The position numbers were made by a program, and so were the translations under genes. A stretch of 64,000 nucleotides of DNA from positions 186,001-250,000 of the forward strand of contig NW_027490244.1 in assembly GCF_050948175.1 (NCBI RefSeq), written 5' to 3'. Numbering within the stretch: the first letter of the stretch is position 1; the number at the start of each line of letters is the position of its first letter. The DNA comes from Xylocopa sonorina. Taxonomy: Eukaryota; Arthropoda; Insecta; Hymenoptera; Apidae. Under the pieces are notes generated by a model, which did not search any database, had not been told where the DNA came from, and worked only from the letters and a program-made list of their open reading frames with translations. Positions 1 to 12,108 of this stretch are shown one piece after another.

Positions 1-3000
1 AAGTGTCATGTATACCTCGTATTCACTTCAAAAGATTGTAAATGCGACACTTCCTTGCTAGGAAATATTGTTTGCAGATGTCTACGTATCGTAAAAATAG
101 AGTTCTATTGCTTCTTGAAACGCGATATCGCGTATTTCCTTTATGTTTCTTGATAAGATATAATATTCATTGCGAAGTGTCATGTATACCTCGTATTCAC
201 TTCAAAAGAATGTAAATGCGACACTTGCATGCTAGGAAATAGCGTTTGCAGATGTCTACGTATCGTAGCAATAGCGTTCTAATGCTACTTAAATCGCGAT
301 ATCGCATCTCATTTCTATGTTTCGTGATAAGATATAATATTCATAGCGAAGTGTCATGTATACCTCGTATTCACTTCAAAAGAACATAAATGCGACTACT
401 GCTCGCTAGGAAATAGCGTTTGCAGATGTCTCCGCATCGAGACCGTAGATTTCTAATGCTTCCTAAAACGCTATACCGCATCCCTCTACCGTGTTTTATG
501 ATAAGATATAATATTCATTGCGAAGTGTCATGTATACCTCGTATTCTCTTCAAATGAATGTAAGTGCGACACTTCCATCCTAGGAAATAGCGTTTGCAGA
601 TATCTCCGCATCGAGGCAATAGGGTTCTAATGCTTCTTAAAACGCGATATCGCATCTCACATCTATGTTACATGATAAGATATAATATCCATTCCGAAGT
701 GTCATGTATACCTCGTATACACTTCAAAAGAATGTAAATGCGACACTTCCTTGCTAGGAAATAGCGTTTGCAGATGTCTCCGTACCGAAGCAATAGAGTT
801 CTATTACTTCTTAAAACGGGATACCGCATCTCATTTCTATGTCTCATGATAAGGTATAATATTAATTGCGAAGTGTCATGTATAACTCCTATTCACTTCA
901 AAAGAATGTAAATGCGACACTTTCTTGCTTGGAAATAGCGTTTGCAGATGTCTACGTATCGACGCAATAGTGTTCTAATGCTTCTTAAATCGCCATATTA
1001 CATCTCATTTCTATGTTTCATGATAAGATATAATATTCATTGCGAAGTGTCATGTATACCCCGTATTCACTTCAAAAGAATGTAAATGCGACACTTCCTT
1101 GCAAGGAAATAGCGTTTGCAGATGACTACGTATCGTAGCATTAGTGCTCTAATGCTTCTCAGAACGCGACAGCGTTTCTCATGTCTATGTTTCATGATAG
1201 TATATAATATTCCTTGCGTAGTGTCGTGTATACCTCGCATACACTTCAAGTGAATGTAAATGCGACACTTCCTTGCTAGGAAATAGCGTTTGCAGATGTC
1301 CACGTATCGTAGCATTAGTGCTCTAATACTTCTCAAAACGCGACAGCGTTTCCCATTTCTATGTTTCATGATAGTATATAATATTCATTGCGTAGTGTTA
1401 GGTATACCTCGCATACACTTCAAATGAATGTAAATGTGACACTTCCTTGCTAGAAAATAGCGTTTGCAGATGTCTACGTATCGTGGAATTAGAATTCTAA
1501 TGTTTCTCAAAACACGATATCGCTTCTCATTTCTATGTTTCATGATAATATATAAAATTCTTTGTGGAGTGTTATGTATACCTCGTATTCTCTTTAAAAG
1601 CATGCAAACGCGACACTTCCTTGCTAGGAAATAGCGTTTGCAGATGTCTACGTATCGAAGCAGTAGAGTTCTAGTGCTTCTTAAATCGCCATATTACATC
1701 TCATTTCTATGTTTCATGATAAAATATAATATTCATTGTGGAGTGTTATGTGTATCTCGTCTATACTTCAAATGAATGTAAATGCGACACTTCCTTGCTT
1801 GGAAATAGCGTTTGCAGATGTCTACGTATAGAAGCAATAGAGTTCTAATGCTTCCTAAATCGCCATATTCCATCTCATTTCTATGTTTCATGATAAGATA
1901 TAATATTCATTGTGGAGTGTTATGTATACCTCGTATTCACTTCAAAAGAATGTAAGTGCGACACTTCCCTGCTTGGAAGTAGCGTTTGCAGATGTCTACG
2001 TATCGAAGCAATAGTGTTCTAATGCTTCTTAAATCGCCATATTACATCTCATTTCTATGTTTCATGATAAGATATAATATTCTTTGCGAAGTGTCATGTA
2101 TACCTCGTAATCCTTTCAAAAGAATGTAAATGCGACACTTCCTTGCTTGGAAATAGCGTTTGCAGATGCCTACGTATCGAAGCAATAGAGTTCTAATGCT
2201 TCCTAAATCGCCATATTGCATCTCATTTCTATGTTTCATGATAAGATATAATATTCATTGTGGAGTGTTATGTGTAACGCGTATTCACTTCAAAAGAATG
2301 TAAACGCTACACTTCCTTGCTAGGAAGTAGCGTTTGCAGATGTCTACGTATCGAACCAATAGGTTTCTAATGCTTCTTAAATCGCCATATCGCATCTCAA
2401 TTCTATGTTTCATGATAAGATATAGTAATCATTGTGCAGTGTTATGTATATCTCGTCTATACTTCAAATGAATGTAATTGCGACACTTCCTTGCTAGGAA
2501 GTAGCGTCTGCAGATGTCTACGTATCAAAGCAGTAGAGCTCTAATGCTTCTTAAAACGCGATATCGCATCTCACTACTATGTTTCATTATAAGATATACT
2601 ATTCATTGCGAAGTGTCATGTGTAGCTCGCATACACTTCAAATGACTGTAAACGCAAAACTTCCATGCTAGGAAATATCGTTTGTCGATGTCTAAGTATC
2701 GTAGCAATAGAGTTCTGATGCTTATTAAGACGCGATATCGCATCCCACTTCTATGTTTCTTTATAAGATATAATATTCATTGAAACGTGTCATGTATAGC
2801 TCGGATACACTTCAAAAGAATGTAAATGCAACACTTCCTTGCTAGGAAATAGCGTTTGCAGATGTCTACGTATCGACGCAATAGTGTTCTAATGCTTCTT
2901 AAATCGCCATATTACATCTCATTTCTATGTTTCATGATAAGATATAATATTCAATGCGAAGTGTCATGTATACCTCGTATTCCTTTCAAAAGAATGTAAA

Positions 3001-3518
3001 TGCGACACTTCCTTGCTTGGAAGTAGCGTTTGCACATGTCTACGTATCGAAGCAATAGAGTTCTAATGCTTCTTAACTCGCCACATTACATCTCATTTCT
3101 ATGTTTCATGGTAAGATATAATATTTTTTGTGGAGTGTTATGTATACCTCGTATTCACTACAAAAGAATGTAAATGCGACACTTCCTTGCTTGGAAATAG
3201 CGTTTGTAGATGTCTATGTATCGAAGCAATAGAGTTCTAGTGCTTCTTAAATCGCCATATTGCATCACATTTCTATGTTTCATGATAAGATATAATATTC
3301 ATTGCGAAGTGTCATGTATACCTCGTATTCCTTTCAAAGGAATGTAAATGCGACACTTCCTTCCTTGGAAGTAGCGTTTGCAGATGTCTACGTATCGAAG
3401 CAATAGTGTTCTAATGCTTCTTAACTCGCCACATTACATCTCATTTCTATGTTTCATGGTAAGATATAATATTTTTTGTGGAGTGTTATGTATACCTCGT
3501 ATTCACTTCAAAAGAATG

Positions 3519-6500
3519 TAAATGCGACACTTCCTTGCTTGGAAATAGCGTTTGTAGATGTCTACGTATCGAAGCAATAGAGTTCCAGTGCTTCTTAAAT
3601 CGCCATATTGCATCACATTTCTATGTTTCATGATAAGATATAATATTAATTGCGAAGTGTCATGTATACCTCGTATTCACTTCAAAAGAATGTAAATGCG
3701 ACACTTCCTTCCAAGGAAATAGCGTTTGCAGATGACTACGTATCGTAGCATTAGTGCTCTAATGCTTCTCAGAACGCGACAGCGTTTCTCATGTCTGTGT
3801 TTCATGATAGTATATAATATTCCTTGCGTAGTGTCACGTATACCTCGCATACACTTCAAATGAATGTAAATGCGACACTTCCTTGCTAGGAAATAGCGTT
3901 TGCAGATGTCCACGTATCGTAGCATTAGTGCTCTAATGCTTCTCGAAACGCGACAGCGTTTCCCATTTCTATGTTTCATGATAGTATATAATATTCATTG
4001 CGTAGTGTTAGGTATACCTCGCATACACTTCAAATGAATGTAAATGCGACACTTCCTTGCTAGAAAATAGCGTTTGCAGATGTCTACGTATCGTGGAATT
4101 AGAGTTCTAATGCTTCTCAAAACACGATATCGCTTCTCATTTCTATGTTTCATGATAATATATAAAATTCTTTGTGAAGTGTTATGTATACCTCGTACTC
4201 ACTTCAAAAGAATGTAAATGCGACACTTCCTTGCTAGGAAATAGCGTTTGCAGATGTCTACGTATCGTGGCACTAGAGTTCTAATGCTTCTCAAAACACG
4301 ATATCGCTTCTCATTTCTATGTTTCATGATAATATATAAAATTCTTTGTGAAGTGTTACGTATACCTCGTACTCACTTCAAAAGAATGTAAATGCGACAC
4401 TTCCTTGCTTGGAAATAGCGTTTGTAGATGTCTACGTATCGAAGCAATAGAGTTCTAGTCCTTCTTAAATCGCCATATTGCATCACATTCCTATGTTTCA
4501 TGATAAGATATAATATCCATTCCGAAGTGTCATGTATACCTCGTATACACTTCAAAAGAATGTAAATGCGACACTTCCTTGCTAGGAAATAGCGTTTGCA
4601 GATGTCTCCGTACCGAAGCATTAGAGTTCTATTACTTCTTAAAACGGGATACCGCATCTCATTTCTATGTTTCATGATAAGGTATAATATTAATTGCGAA
4701 GTGTCATGTATAACTCCTATTCACTTCAAAAGAATGTAAATGCGACACTTCCTTGCTTGGAAATAGCGTTTGCAGATGTCTACGTATCGACGCAATAGTG
4801 TTCTAGTGCTTCTTAAATCGCCATATTACATCTCATTTCTATGTTTCATGATAAGATATAATATTCATTGCGAAGTGTCATGTGTACCCCGTATTCCTTT
4901 CAAAAGAATGTAAATGCGACACTTCCTTGCTTGGAAATAGCGTTTGCAGATGTCTACGTATCGACGCAATAGTGTTCTAATGCTTCTTAAATCGCCATAT
5001 TACATCTCATTTCTATGTTTCATGATAAGATATAATATTCATTGCGAAGTGTCATGTATACCACGTATTCCAGTCAAAAGAATGTAAATGCGGCACTTCC
5101 TTGCTTGGAAGTAGCGTTTGCACATGTCTACGTATCGAAGCAATAGAGTTCTAATGCTTCTTAACTCGCCATATTACATCTCATTTCTATGTTTCATGGT
5201 AAGATATAATATTCATTGTGAAGTGTTATGTATACCTCGTATTCACTTCAAAAGAATGTAAATGCGACACTTCCTTGCAAGGAAATAGCGTTTGCAGATG
5301 TCTACGTATCGTGGCACTAGAGTTCTAATGCTTCTCAAAACACGATATCGCTTCTCATTTCTATGTTTCATGATAATATATAAAATTCTTTGTGAAGTGT
5401 TACGTATACCTCGTACTCACTTCAAAAGAATGTAAATGCGACACTTCCTTGCTTGGAAATAGCGTTTGTAGATGTCTACGTATCGAAGCAATAGAGTTCT
5501 AGTCCTTCTTAAATCGTCATATTGCATCACATTTCTATGTTTCACGATAAGATATAATATCCATTCCGAAGTGTCATGTATACCTCGTATACACTTCAAA
5601 AGAATGTAAATGCGACACTTCCTTGCTAGGAAATAGCGTTTGCAGATGTCTCCGTACCGAAGCAATAGAGTTCTATTACTTCTTAAAACGGGATACCGCA
5701 TCTCATTTCTATGTTTCATGATAAGGTATAATATTAATTGCGAAGTGTCATGTATAACTCCTATTCACTTCAAAAGAATGTAAATGCGACACTTCCTTGC
5801 TTGGAAATAGCGTTTGCAGATGTCTACGTATCGACGCAATAGTTTTCTAATGCTTCTTAAATCGCCATATTACATCTCATTTCTATATTTCATGATAAGA
5901 TATAATATTCATTGCGAAGTGTCATGTGTACCCCGTATTCCTTTCAAAAGAATGTAAATGCGACACTTCCTTGCTTGGAAATAGCGTTTGCAGATGTCTA
6001 CGTATCGACGCAATAGTGTTCTAATGCTTCTTAAATCGCCATATTACATCTCATTTCTATGTTTCATGATAAGATATAATATTCATTGCGAAGTGTCATG
6101 TATACCTCGTATTCCAGTCAAAAGAATGTAAATGCGACACTTCCTTGCTTGGAAGTAGCGTTTGCACATGTCTACGTATCGAAGCAATAGAGTTCTAATG
6201 CTTCTTAAATCGCCATATTGCATCTCATTTCTATGTTTCATGATTAGATATAATATTCATTGTGGAGTGTTATGTATACCTCGTATTCACATCAAAAGAA
6301 TGTAAACGCGACACTTCCTTGCTAGGAAGTAGCGTTTGCAGATGTCTACGTATCGAAGCAACAGAATTCTAGCGCTTCTTATATCGCCATATCGCATCGC
6401 ATTTCTATGTTTCATGATAGGATAAAATATTCATTGCGGTGTGTCATGTATACCTCGCGTACAATTCAAATGAATGTAAATGCGGCACTATCTTGCTAGG

Positions 6501-6995
6501 AAATAGCGCTTGCAGACGTCTGCGTATCGTAGCATTACAGTTCTAATGCTTCTCAAAACGAGATGTCGCATCACATTTCTATGTTTCATGATAAGATATA
6601 ATATTCATTGCGAAGTGTCATGTATACCTCGCGTACACTTCAAATGAATGTAAATGCGACTCTGCCTTGCTAGGAAATAGCGTCTGCAGATATCTACGTA
6701 TCGTAGCAATAAAGTTCTAATGCTTCTCAAAACGCGATATAGCATCTCATTTCTATGTCCCATTGTAAGGTATAATATTCATTGTGCATTGTTATGTATA
6801 CCTCGTATTCACTTCAAAAGAATGTAAATACGACACTTCCTTAGGAAATAGCATTTGCAGATGTCTACGTATCGTAGCAATAAATTTCTAGTGCTTCTTA
6901 AATCGCGATATCGCATCTCATTTCTATGTCTCATGATAAGATATAATATTCATTGTGCAGTGTTATGTATACCTTGTATTCACTTCAAAAGAATG
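3519..6995 (+). repeat. 20-monomer higher-order repeat, unit 1 (3477 bp)
   Basis: This segment is repeated almost exactly by the next 3477 bp. Anchors spaced 3477 bp apart include GGAAATAGCGTTTGTAGATG at 3541 and 7018. The length is 20 x 174 minus 3. The missing 3 bp lie in one monomer near 6840, where CTTCCTTAGG replaces CTTCCTTGCTAGG. The unit edges are approximate because flanking monomers are also similar; the left limit is set where GTGGAGTGTT/CCTCGT upstream of unit 1 changes to GTGCAGTGTT/CCTTGT upstream of unit 2. Confidence 0.88.
4240..6210 (+). repeat. 6-monomer higher-order repeat (1044 bp, about 1.9 copies) nested in unit 1
   Basis: Within the 3477-bp unit a 1044-bp segment (6 x 174) occurs twice in tandem. 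The word GTGGCACTAG is at 4267 and 5311, and the following monomers keep the same order, including a marker monomer with CCGTACCGAAGC and ACGGGATACCGC. The second copy fades near 6200, where a different monomer type (ATTGCATCTC, then AAGCAACAGAATTCTAGCGC) begins. Edges are approximate. Confidence 0.82.
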
Positions 6996-9900
6996 TAAAT
7001 GCGACACTTCCTTGCTTGGAAATAGCGTTTGTAGATGTCTACGTATCGAAGCAATAGAGTTCTAGTGCTTCTTAAATCGCCATATTGCATCACATTTCTA
7101 TGTTTCATGATAAGATATAATATTAATTGCGAAGTGTCATGTATACCTCGTATTCACTTCAAAAGAATGTAAATGCGACACTTCCTTCCAAGGAAATAGC
7201 GTTTGCAGATGACTACGTATCGTAGCATTAGTGCTCTAATGCTTCTCAGAACGCGACAGCGTTTCTCATGTCTGTGTTTCATGATAGTATATAATATTCC
7301 TTGCGTAGTGTCACGTATACCTCGCATACACTTCAAATGAATGTAAATGCGACACTTCCTTGCTAGGAAATAGCGTTTGCAGATGTCCACGTGTCGTAGC
7401 ATTAGTGCTCTAATGCTTCTCGAAACGCGACAGCGTTTCCCATTTCTATGTTTCATGATAGTATATAATATTCATTGCGTAGTGTTAGGTATACCTCGCA
7501 TACACTTCAAATGAATGTAAATGCGACACTTCCTTGCTAGAAAATAGCGTTTGCAGATGTCTACGTATCGTGGAATTAGAGTTCTAATGCTTCTCAAAAC
7601 ACGATATCGCTTCTCATTTCTATGTTTCATGATAATATATAAAATTCTTTTTGAAGTGTTATGTATACCTCGTACTCACTTCAAAAGAATGTAAATGCGA
7701 CACTTCCTTGCTAGGAAATAGCGTTTGCAGATGTCTACGTATCGTGGCACTAGAGTTCTAATGCTTCTCAAAACACGATATCGCTTCTCATTTCTATGTT
7801 TCATGATAATATATAAAATTCTTTGTGAAGTGTTACGTATACCTCGTACTCACTTCAAAAGAATGTAAATGCGACACTTCCTTGCTTGGAAATAGCGTTT
7901 GTAGATGTCTACGTATCGAAGCAATAGAGTTCTAGTCCTTCTTAAATCGCCATATTGCATCACATTTCTATGTTTCATGATAAGATATAATATCCATTCC
8001 GAAGTGTCATGTATACCTCGTATACACTTCAAAAGAATGTAAATGCGACACTTCCTTGCTAGGAAATAGCGTTTGCAGATGTCTCCGTACCGAAGCAATA
8101 GAGTTCTATTACTTCTTAAAACGGGATACCGCATCTCATTTCTATGTTTCATGATAAGGTATAATATTAATTGCGAAGTGTCATGTATAACTCCTATTCA
8201 CTTCAAAAGAATGTAAATACGACACTTCCTTGCTTGGAAATAGCGTTTGCAGATGTCTACGTATCGACGCAATAGTGTTCTAGTGCTTCTTAAATCGCCA
8301 TATTACATCTCATTTCTATGTTTCATGATAAGATATAATATTCATTGCGAAGTGTCATGTGTACCCCGTATTCCTTTCAAAAGAATGTAAATGCGACACT
8401 TCCTTGCTTGGAAATAGCGTTTGCAGATGTCTACGTATCGACGCAATAGTGTTCTAATGCTTCTTAAATCGCCATATTACATCTCATTTCTATGTTTCAT
8501 GATAAGATATAATATTCATTGCGAAGTGTCATGTATACCACGTATTCCAGTCAAAAGAATGTAAATGCGACACTTCCTTGCTTGGAAGTAGCGTTTGCAC
8601 ATGTCTACGTATCGAAGCAATAGAGTTCTAATGCTTCTTAACTCGCCATATTACATCTCATTTCTATGTTTCATGGTAAGATATAATATTCATTGTGAAG
8701 TGTTATGTATACCTCGTATTCACTTCAAAAGAATGTAAATGCGACACTTCCTTGCAAGGAAATAGCGTTTGCCGATGTCTACGTATCGTGGCACTAGAGT
8801 TCTAATGCTTCTCAAAACACGATATCGCTTCTCATTTCTATGTTTCATGATAATATATAAAATTCTTTGTGAAGTGTTACGTATACCTCGTACTCACTTC
8901 AAAAGAATGTAAATGCGACACTTCCTTGCTTGGAAATAGCGTTTGTAGATGTCTACGTATCGAAGCAATAGAGTTCTAGTCCTTCTTAAATCGCCATATT
9001 GCATCACATTTCTATGTTTCATGATAAGATATAATATCCATTCCGAAGTGTCATGTATACCTCGTATACACTTCAAAAGAATGTAAATGCGACACTTCCT
9101 TGCTAGGAAATAGCGTTTGCAGATGTCTCCGTACCGAAGCAATAGAGTTCTATTACTTCTTAAAACGGGATACCGCATCTCATTTCTATCTTTCATGATA
9201 AGGTATAATATTAATTGCGAAGTGTCATGTATAACTCCTATTCACTTCAAAAGAATGTAAATGCGACACTTCCTTGCTTGGAAATAGCGTTTGCAGATGT
9301 CTACGTATCGACGCAATAGTTTTCTAATGCTTCTTAAATCGCCATATTACATCTCATTTCTATGTTTCATGATGAGATATAATATTCATTGCGAAGTGTC
9401 ATGTGTACCCCGTATTCCTTTCAAAAGAATGTAAATGCGACACTTCCTTGCTTGGAAATAGCGTTTGCAGATGTCTACGTATCGACGCAATAGTGTTCTA
9501 ATGCTTCTTAAATCGCCATATTACATCTCATTTCTATGTTTCATGATAAGATATAATATTCATTGCGAAGTGTCATGTATACCTCGTATTCCAGTCAAAA
9601 GAATGTAAATGCGACACTTCCTTGCTTGGAAGTAGCGTTTGCACATGTCTACGTATCGAAGCAATAGAGTTCTAATGCTTCTTAAATCGCCATATTGCAT
9701 CTCATTTCTATGTTTCATGATTAGATATAATATTCATTGTGGAGTGTTATGTATACCTCGTATTCACATCAAAAGAATGTAAACGCGACACTTCCTTGCT
9801 AGGAAGTAGCGTTTGCAGATGTCTACGTATCGAAGCAACAGAATTCTAGCGCTTCTTATATCGCCATATCGCATCGCATTTCTATGTTTCATGATAGGAT

Positions 9901-10472
9901 AAAATATTCATTGCGGTGTGTCATGTATACCTCGCGTACAATTCAAATGAATGTAAATGCGGCACTATCTTGCTAGGAAATAGCGCTTGCAGACGTCTGC
10001 GTATCGTAGCATTACAGTTCTAATGCTTCTCAAAAGGAGATGTCGCATCACATTTCTATGTTTCATGATAAGATATAATATTCATTGCGAAGTGTCATGT
10101 ATACCTCGCGTACACTTCAAATGAATGTAAATGCGACTCTGCCTTGCTAGGAAATAGCGTCTGCAGATATCTACGTATCGTAGCAATAAAGTTCTAATGC
10201 TTCTCAAAACGCGATATAGCATCTCATTTCTATGTCCCATTATAAGGTATAATATTCATTGTGCATTGTTATGTATACCTCGTATTCACTTCAAAAGAAT
10301 GTAAATACGACACTTCCTTAGGAAATAGCATTTGCAGATGTCTACGTATCGTAGCAATAAATTTCTAGTGCTTCTTAAATCGCGATATCGCATCTCATTT
10401 CTATGTCTCATGATAAGATATAATATTCATTGTGCAGTGTTATGTATACCTTGTATTCACTTCAAAAGAATG
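6996..10472 (+). repeat. 20-monomer higher-order repeat, unit 2 (3477 bp)
   Basis: Second copy of the 3477-bp unit, nearly identical to the preceding one and carrying the same 3-bp-deleted monomer near 10317. Differences are scattered single bases (for example CACGTATCG versus CACGTGTCG near 7390). After about 10490 the sequence leaves the repeat (GCAGATATCTGCG instead of GTAGATGTCTACG). The high identity implies a recent 20-monomer duplication, most simply by unequal exchange. Confidence 0.88.
7717..9687 (+). repeat. 6-monomer higher-order repeat (1044 bp, about 1.9 copies) nested in unit 2
   Basis: Same nested structure as in the first 3477-bp unit, shifted by 3477 bp. The monomer pair containing the CCGTACCGAAGC marker recurs at a spacing of 1044 bp. 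Its presence in both 20-monomer units shows that the 6-monomer duplication came first and was then copied with the larger unit. Confidence 0.82.
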
Positions 10473-11220
10473 TAAATGCGACACTTCCTTGCTTGGAAAT
10501 AGCGTTTGCAGATATCTGCGTATCGAAGCAATAGTGTTCTAATGCTTCTTAAATCGTCATATCGCATCTCATTTCTATGTTTCATGATGAGATATAATAT
10601 TCATTGCGAAGTATCATGTATACATCGTATTCCTCTCAAAAGAATGTAAATGCGACATTTCTTTGCTAGGAAGTAGCGTTTCCAGATGTCTACGTATCGA
10701 ACCAATAGACTTCTGATGCTTCTTAAATCGCCATATCGCATCTCATTTCTATGTTTCATGATAAGATATAATATTCATTGTGCAGTGTTATGTATACCTC
10801 GTATTCACTTCAAAAGAATGTAAATGCGACACTTGCTTGCTAGGAAGTAGCGGTTGCAGATGTCTACGTATCGAAGCAATAGAATTCTAATGCTTCTCAA
10901 AACCCGATATCGCATCTGTTTTCTATGTTTCATGATATGATATAATATTCATTGCGAAGTGCCATGCATACCACGCAGAAACTTCAAATGAATGTAAGTG
11001 CGACACTTCCTTCCTAGGAAGTAGCGTTGGCAGATGTCTACGTATCGAAGCAATTGAGTTCTAATGCTTCTTAAAACGCGATATCGTATCTCATTTTTAT
11101 GTTTCATGTTAAGATTTAATATTCATTGCGAAGTGTCAATTATACATCGTATTCACTACAAAAGAATGTAAATGCGACACTTCCGTGCCAGGAAATAGCG
11201 TTTGCAGATGTCTACGTATC

Positions 11221-11224
11221 GAAG
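11221..11224 (+). repeat. Target-site duplication GAAG, left, LTR copy 1
   Basis: The satellite reads CGTATCGAAG up to the LTR and resumes after it as GAAGCAATAGAG at 12779-12782. The uninterrupted monomer reads CGTATCGAAGCAATAG, so GAAG is duplicated exactly once. A 4-bp duplication fits LTR-element integration. Confidence 0.88.
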
Positions 11225-11232
11225 TGTGACGT

Positions 11233-11247
11233 CAGGCGTGCCGCCTG
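11233..11247 (+). other. Perfect hairpin at the LTR start
   Basis: CAGGCG, a 3-base loop TGC, then CGCCTG lie 8 bases inside the LTR. The same stem with loop TGA occurs at 22876-22890 in the diverged relative, so the stem is kept while the loop varies. Its function is unknown. Confidence 0.7.
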
Positions 11248-11280
11248 CCACCCTCTCAACGCACCACAGCAACCTCCCTC

Positions 11281-11580
11281 ACGCGCCTGCACCACAGGCA
11301 ACACCTAGGCGCAACTCGCCGTCTCACTCAGGCCAAGGGCTACGACCATCGACTCGCTCGCACTCGCAGAGGTGCTCGCCGTCTCTCTCACTGCAAGGGA
11401 CCTACCCTCCGTCTCACTCGCACCCGCAGAGGTGTTCGCCACCTCTCTCGCTCCAAGGGCAACACACTCTGTCCCACTCGCACCGAGGACCATGTGCGCT
11501 GTCTCGCTCCCACTCAAGGAGTCAACCACCGTCTCACTCTTACCTGCAGGGAAACTCGCCCTCTCGCTCACTCCAGGGAC
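11281..11580 (+). repeat. 60-bp minisatellite inside LTR copy 1
   Basis: Five 60-bp units run in register, each with a half such as CCGTCTCACTCGCACC followed by a half such as CGCCACCTCTCTCGCTCC, ending in CAAGGG-like triplets. The halves resemble each other, so the basic period may be 30 bp. Because the period is a multiple of 3, several frames stay open on both strands and translate into ten-residue periodic peptides (for example SHSHPQRCSP). The low complexity and the openness of many frames argue against a real protein. Confidence 0.85.
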
Positions 11581-11706
11581 GTACCAGGAGAATCAACCTC
11601 TACGAGATCCGACGACGGGAACCCTCACCGTACAAAGGACTCTACGATTTCACCATCCCAAATCTGCCATGCCCAAAATACTATTTCTAAGATTAATAAT
11701 TAACAT

Positions 11707-11716
11707 TATATATATA
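11707..11716 (+). promoter_or_regulatory. TATA-like run in LTR copy 1
   Basis: TATATATATA about 480 bp inside the LTR could be the U3 promoter if the element reads in the + direction. This rests only on the motif and its position upstream of an AATAAA. Confidence 0.3.
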
Positions 11717-12028
11717 CTCCTACATTCTAAGCTCTGTATTCCTAGCTCATAGAATTTACACGACACAACTTTATAACGACACAAACAACACACATTTTAC
11801 ATTTAAGGCGTAATTTCTAATTTCATACTTGTACCTCTATATTCATAAGTTGCGCTAATTAAGTAAGCCGCGACGCGCGAAATCGCGACCGCCTCAGCGG
11901 CACGCGCCGCTAGCCCCACCACGCAACGCCGAGACCCCACTCCGGCGTCTACATACTCCCACCTATGTTCGCACGCGACCGAAGCGCTCCGAGAGTCGAA
12001 GAGGTCGCAGGCGCATCTTGGGAGACAC

Positions 12029-12108
12029 AGTCAATTACAGACAGTCAATTACAGACAGTCATGACGGACAGTCAGACACAGTCAGTCGGTACCGTCAGTA
12101 CGGTACAG
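12029..12108 (+). repeat. Short GACAGTCA-type tandem repeats in LTR copy 1
   Basis: ACAGTCAATTACAG is repeated twice and followed by further GACAGTCA, CAGTCAG and CGTCAGTACGGTACAG words. It is an irregular simple repeat with an 8-13 base spacing, and it is preserved in the second LTR copy near 62854-62933. Confidence 0.7.

Larger units (their letters stand above)
1..11224 (+). repeat. 174-bp satellite array, block A
   Basis: About 64 head-to-tail monomers of 174 bp fill this stretch. The period was measured from the recurring word GCGAAGTGTCATGTATACC (about 172, 346, 520 and onward in steps of 174). Landmarks in monomer order are GAAGTGTC, GTATACCTCG, GAATGTAAATGCGACACTTC, TTGCTAGGAAATAGCG, CAGATGTCTACGTATCG, GTTCTAATGCTTCT, a GCGATATCGC or GCCATATTAC segment, and GATAAGATATAATATTCATT. 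Many monomers here carry the GCCATATTAC form instead of the palindromic GCGATATCGC form. 174 is divisible by 3, so accidental reading frames of 58 residues per monomer run through neighbouring copies on both strands; I do not regard them as genes. No other gene is visible in this block. Confidence 0.97.

Noticed and set aside
1067..9196. Repeated 100-residue minus-strand frames (and 57281-60019) beginning MKHRN and containing KRYFLARKCRIY
   Set aside because: They are translations of two satellite monomers whose 174-bp length keeps frame. They have no known domain and follow monomer variants rather than codon structure.
11126..11690. Serine/proline-rich frames running from satellite into the LTR minisatellite (also 61952-62515), and the overlapping frames on both strands
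   Set aside because: They cross the satellite/LTR junction and exist because 60-bp repeats keep several frames open at once. No signal of a conserved protein.
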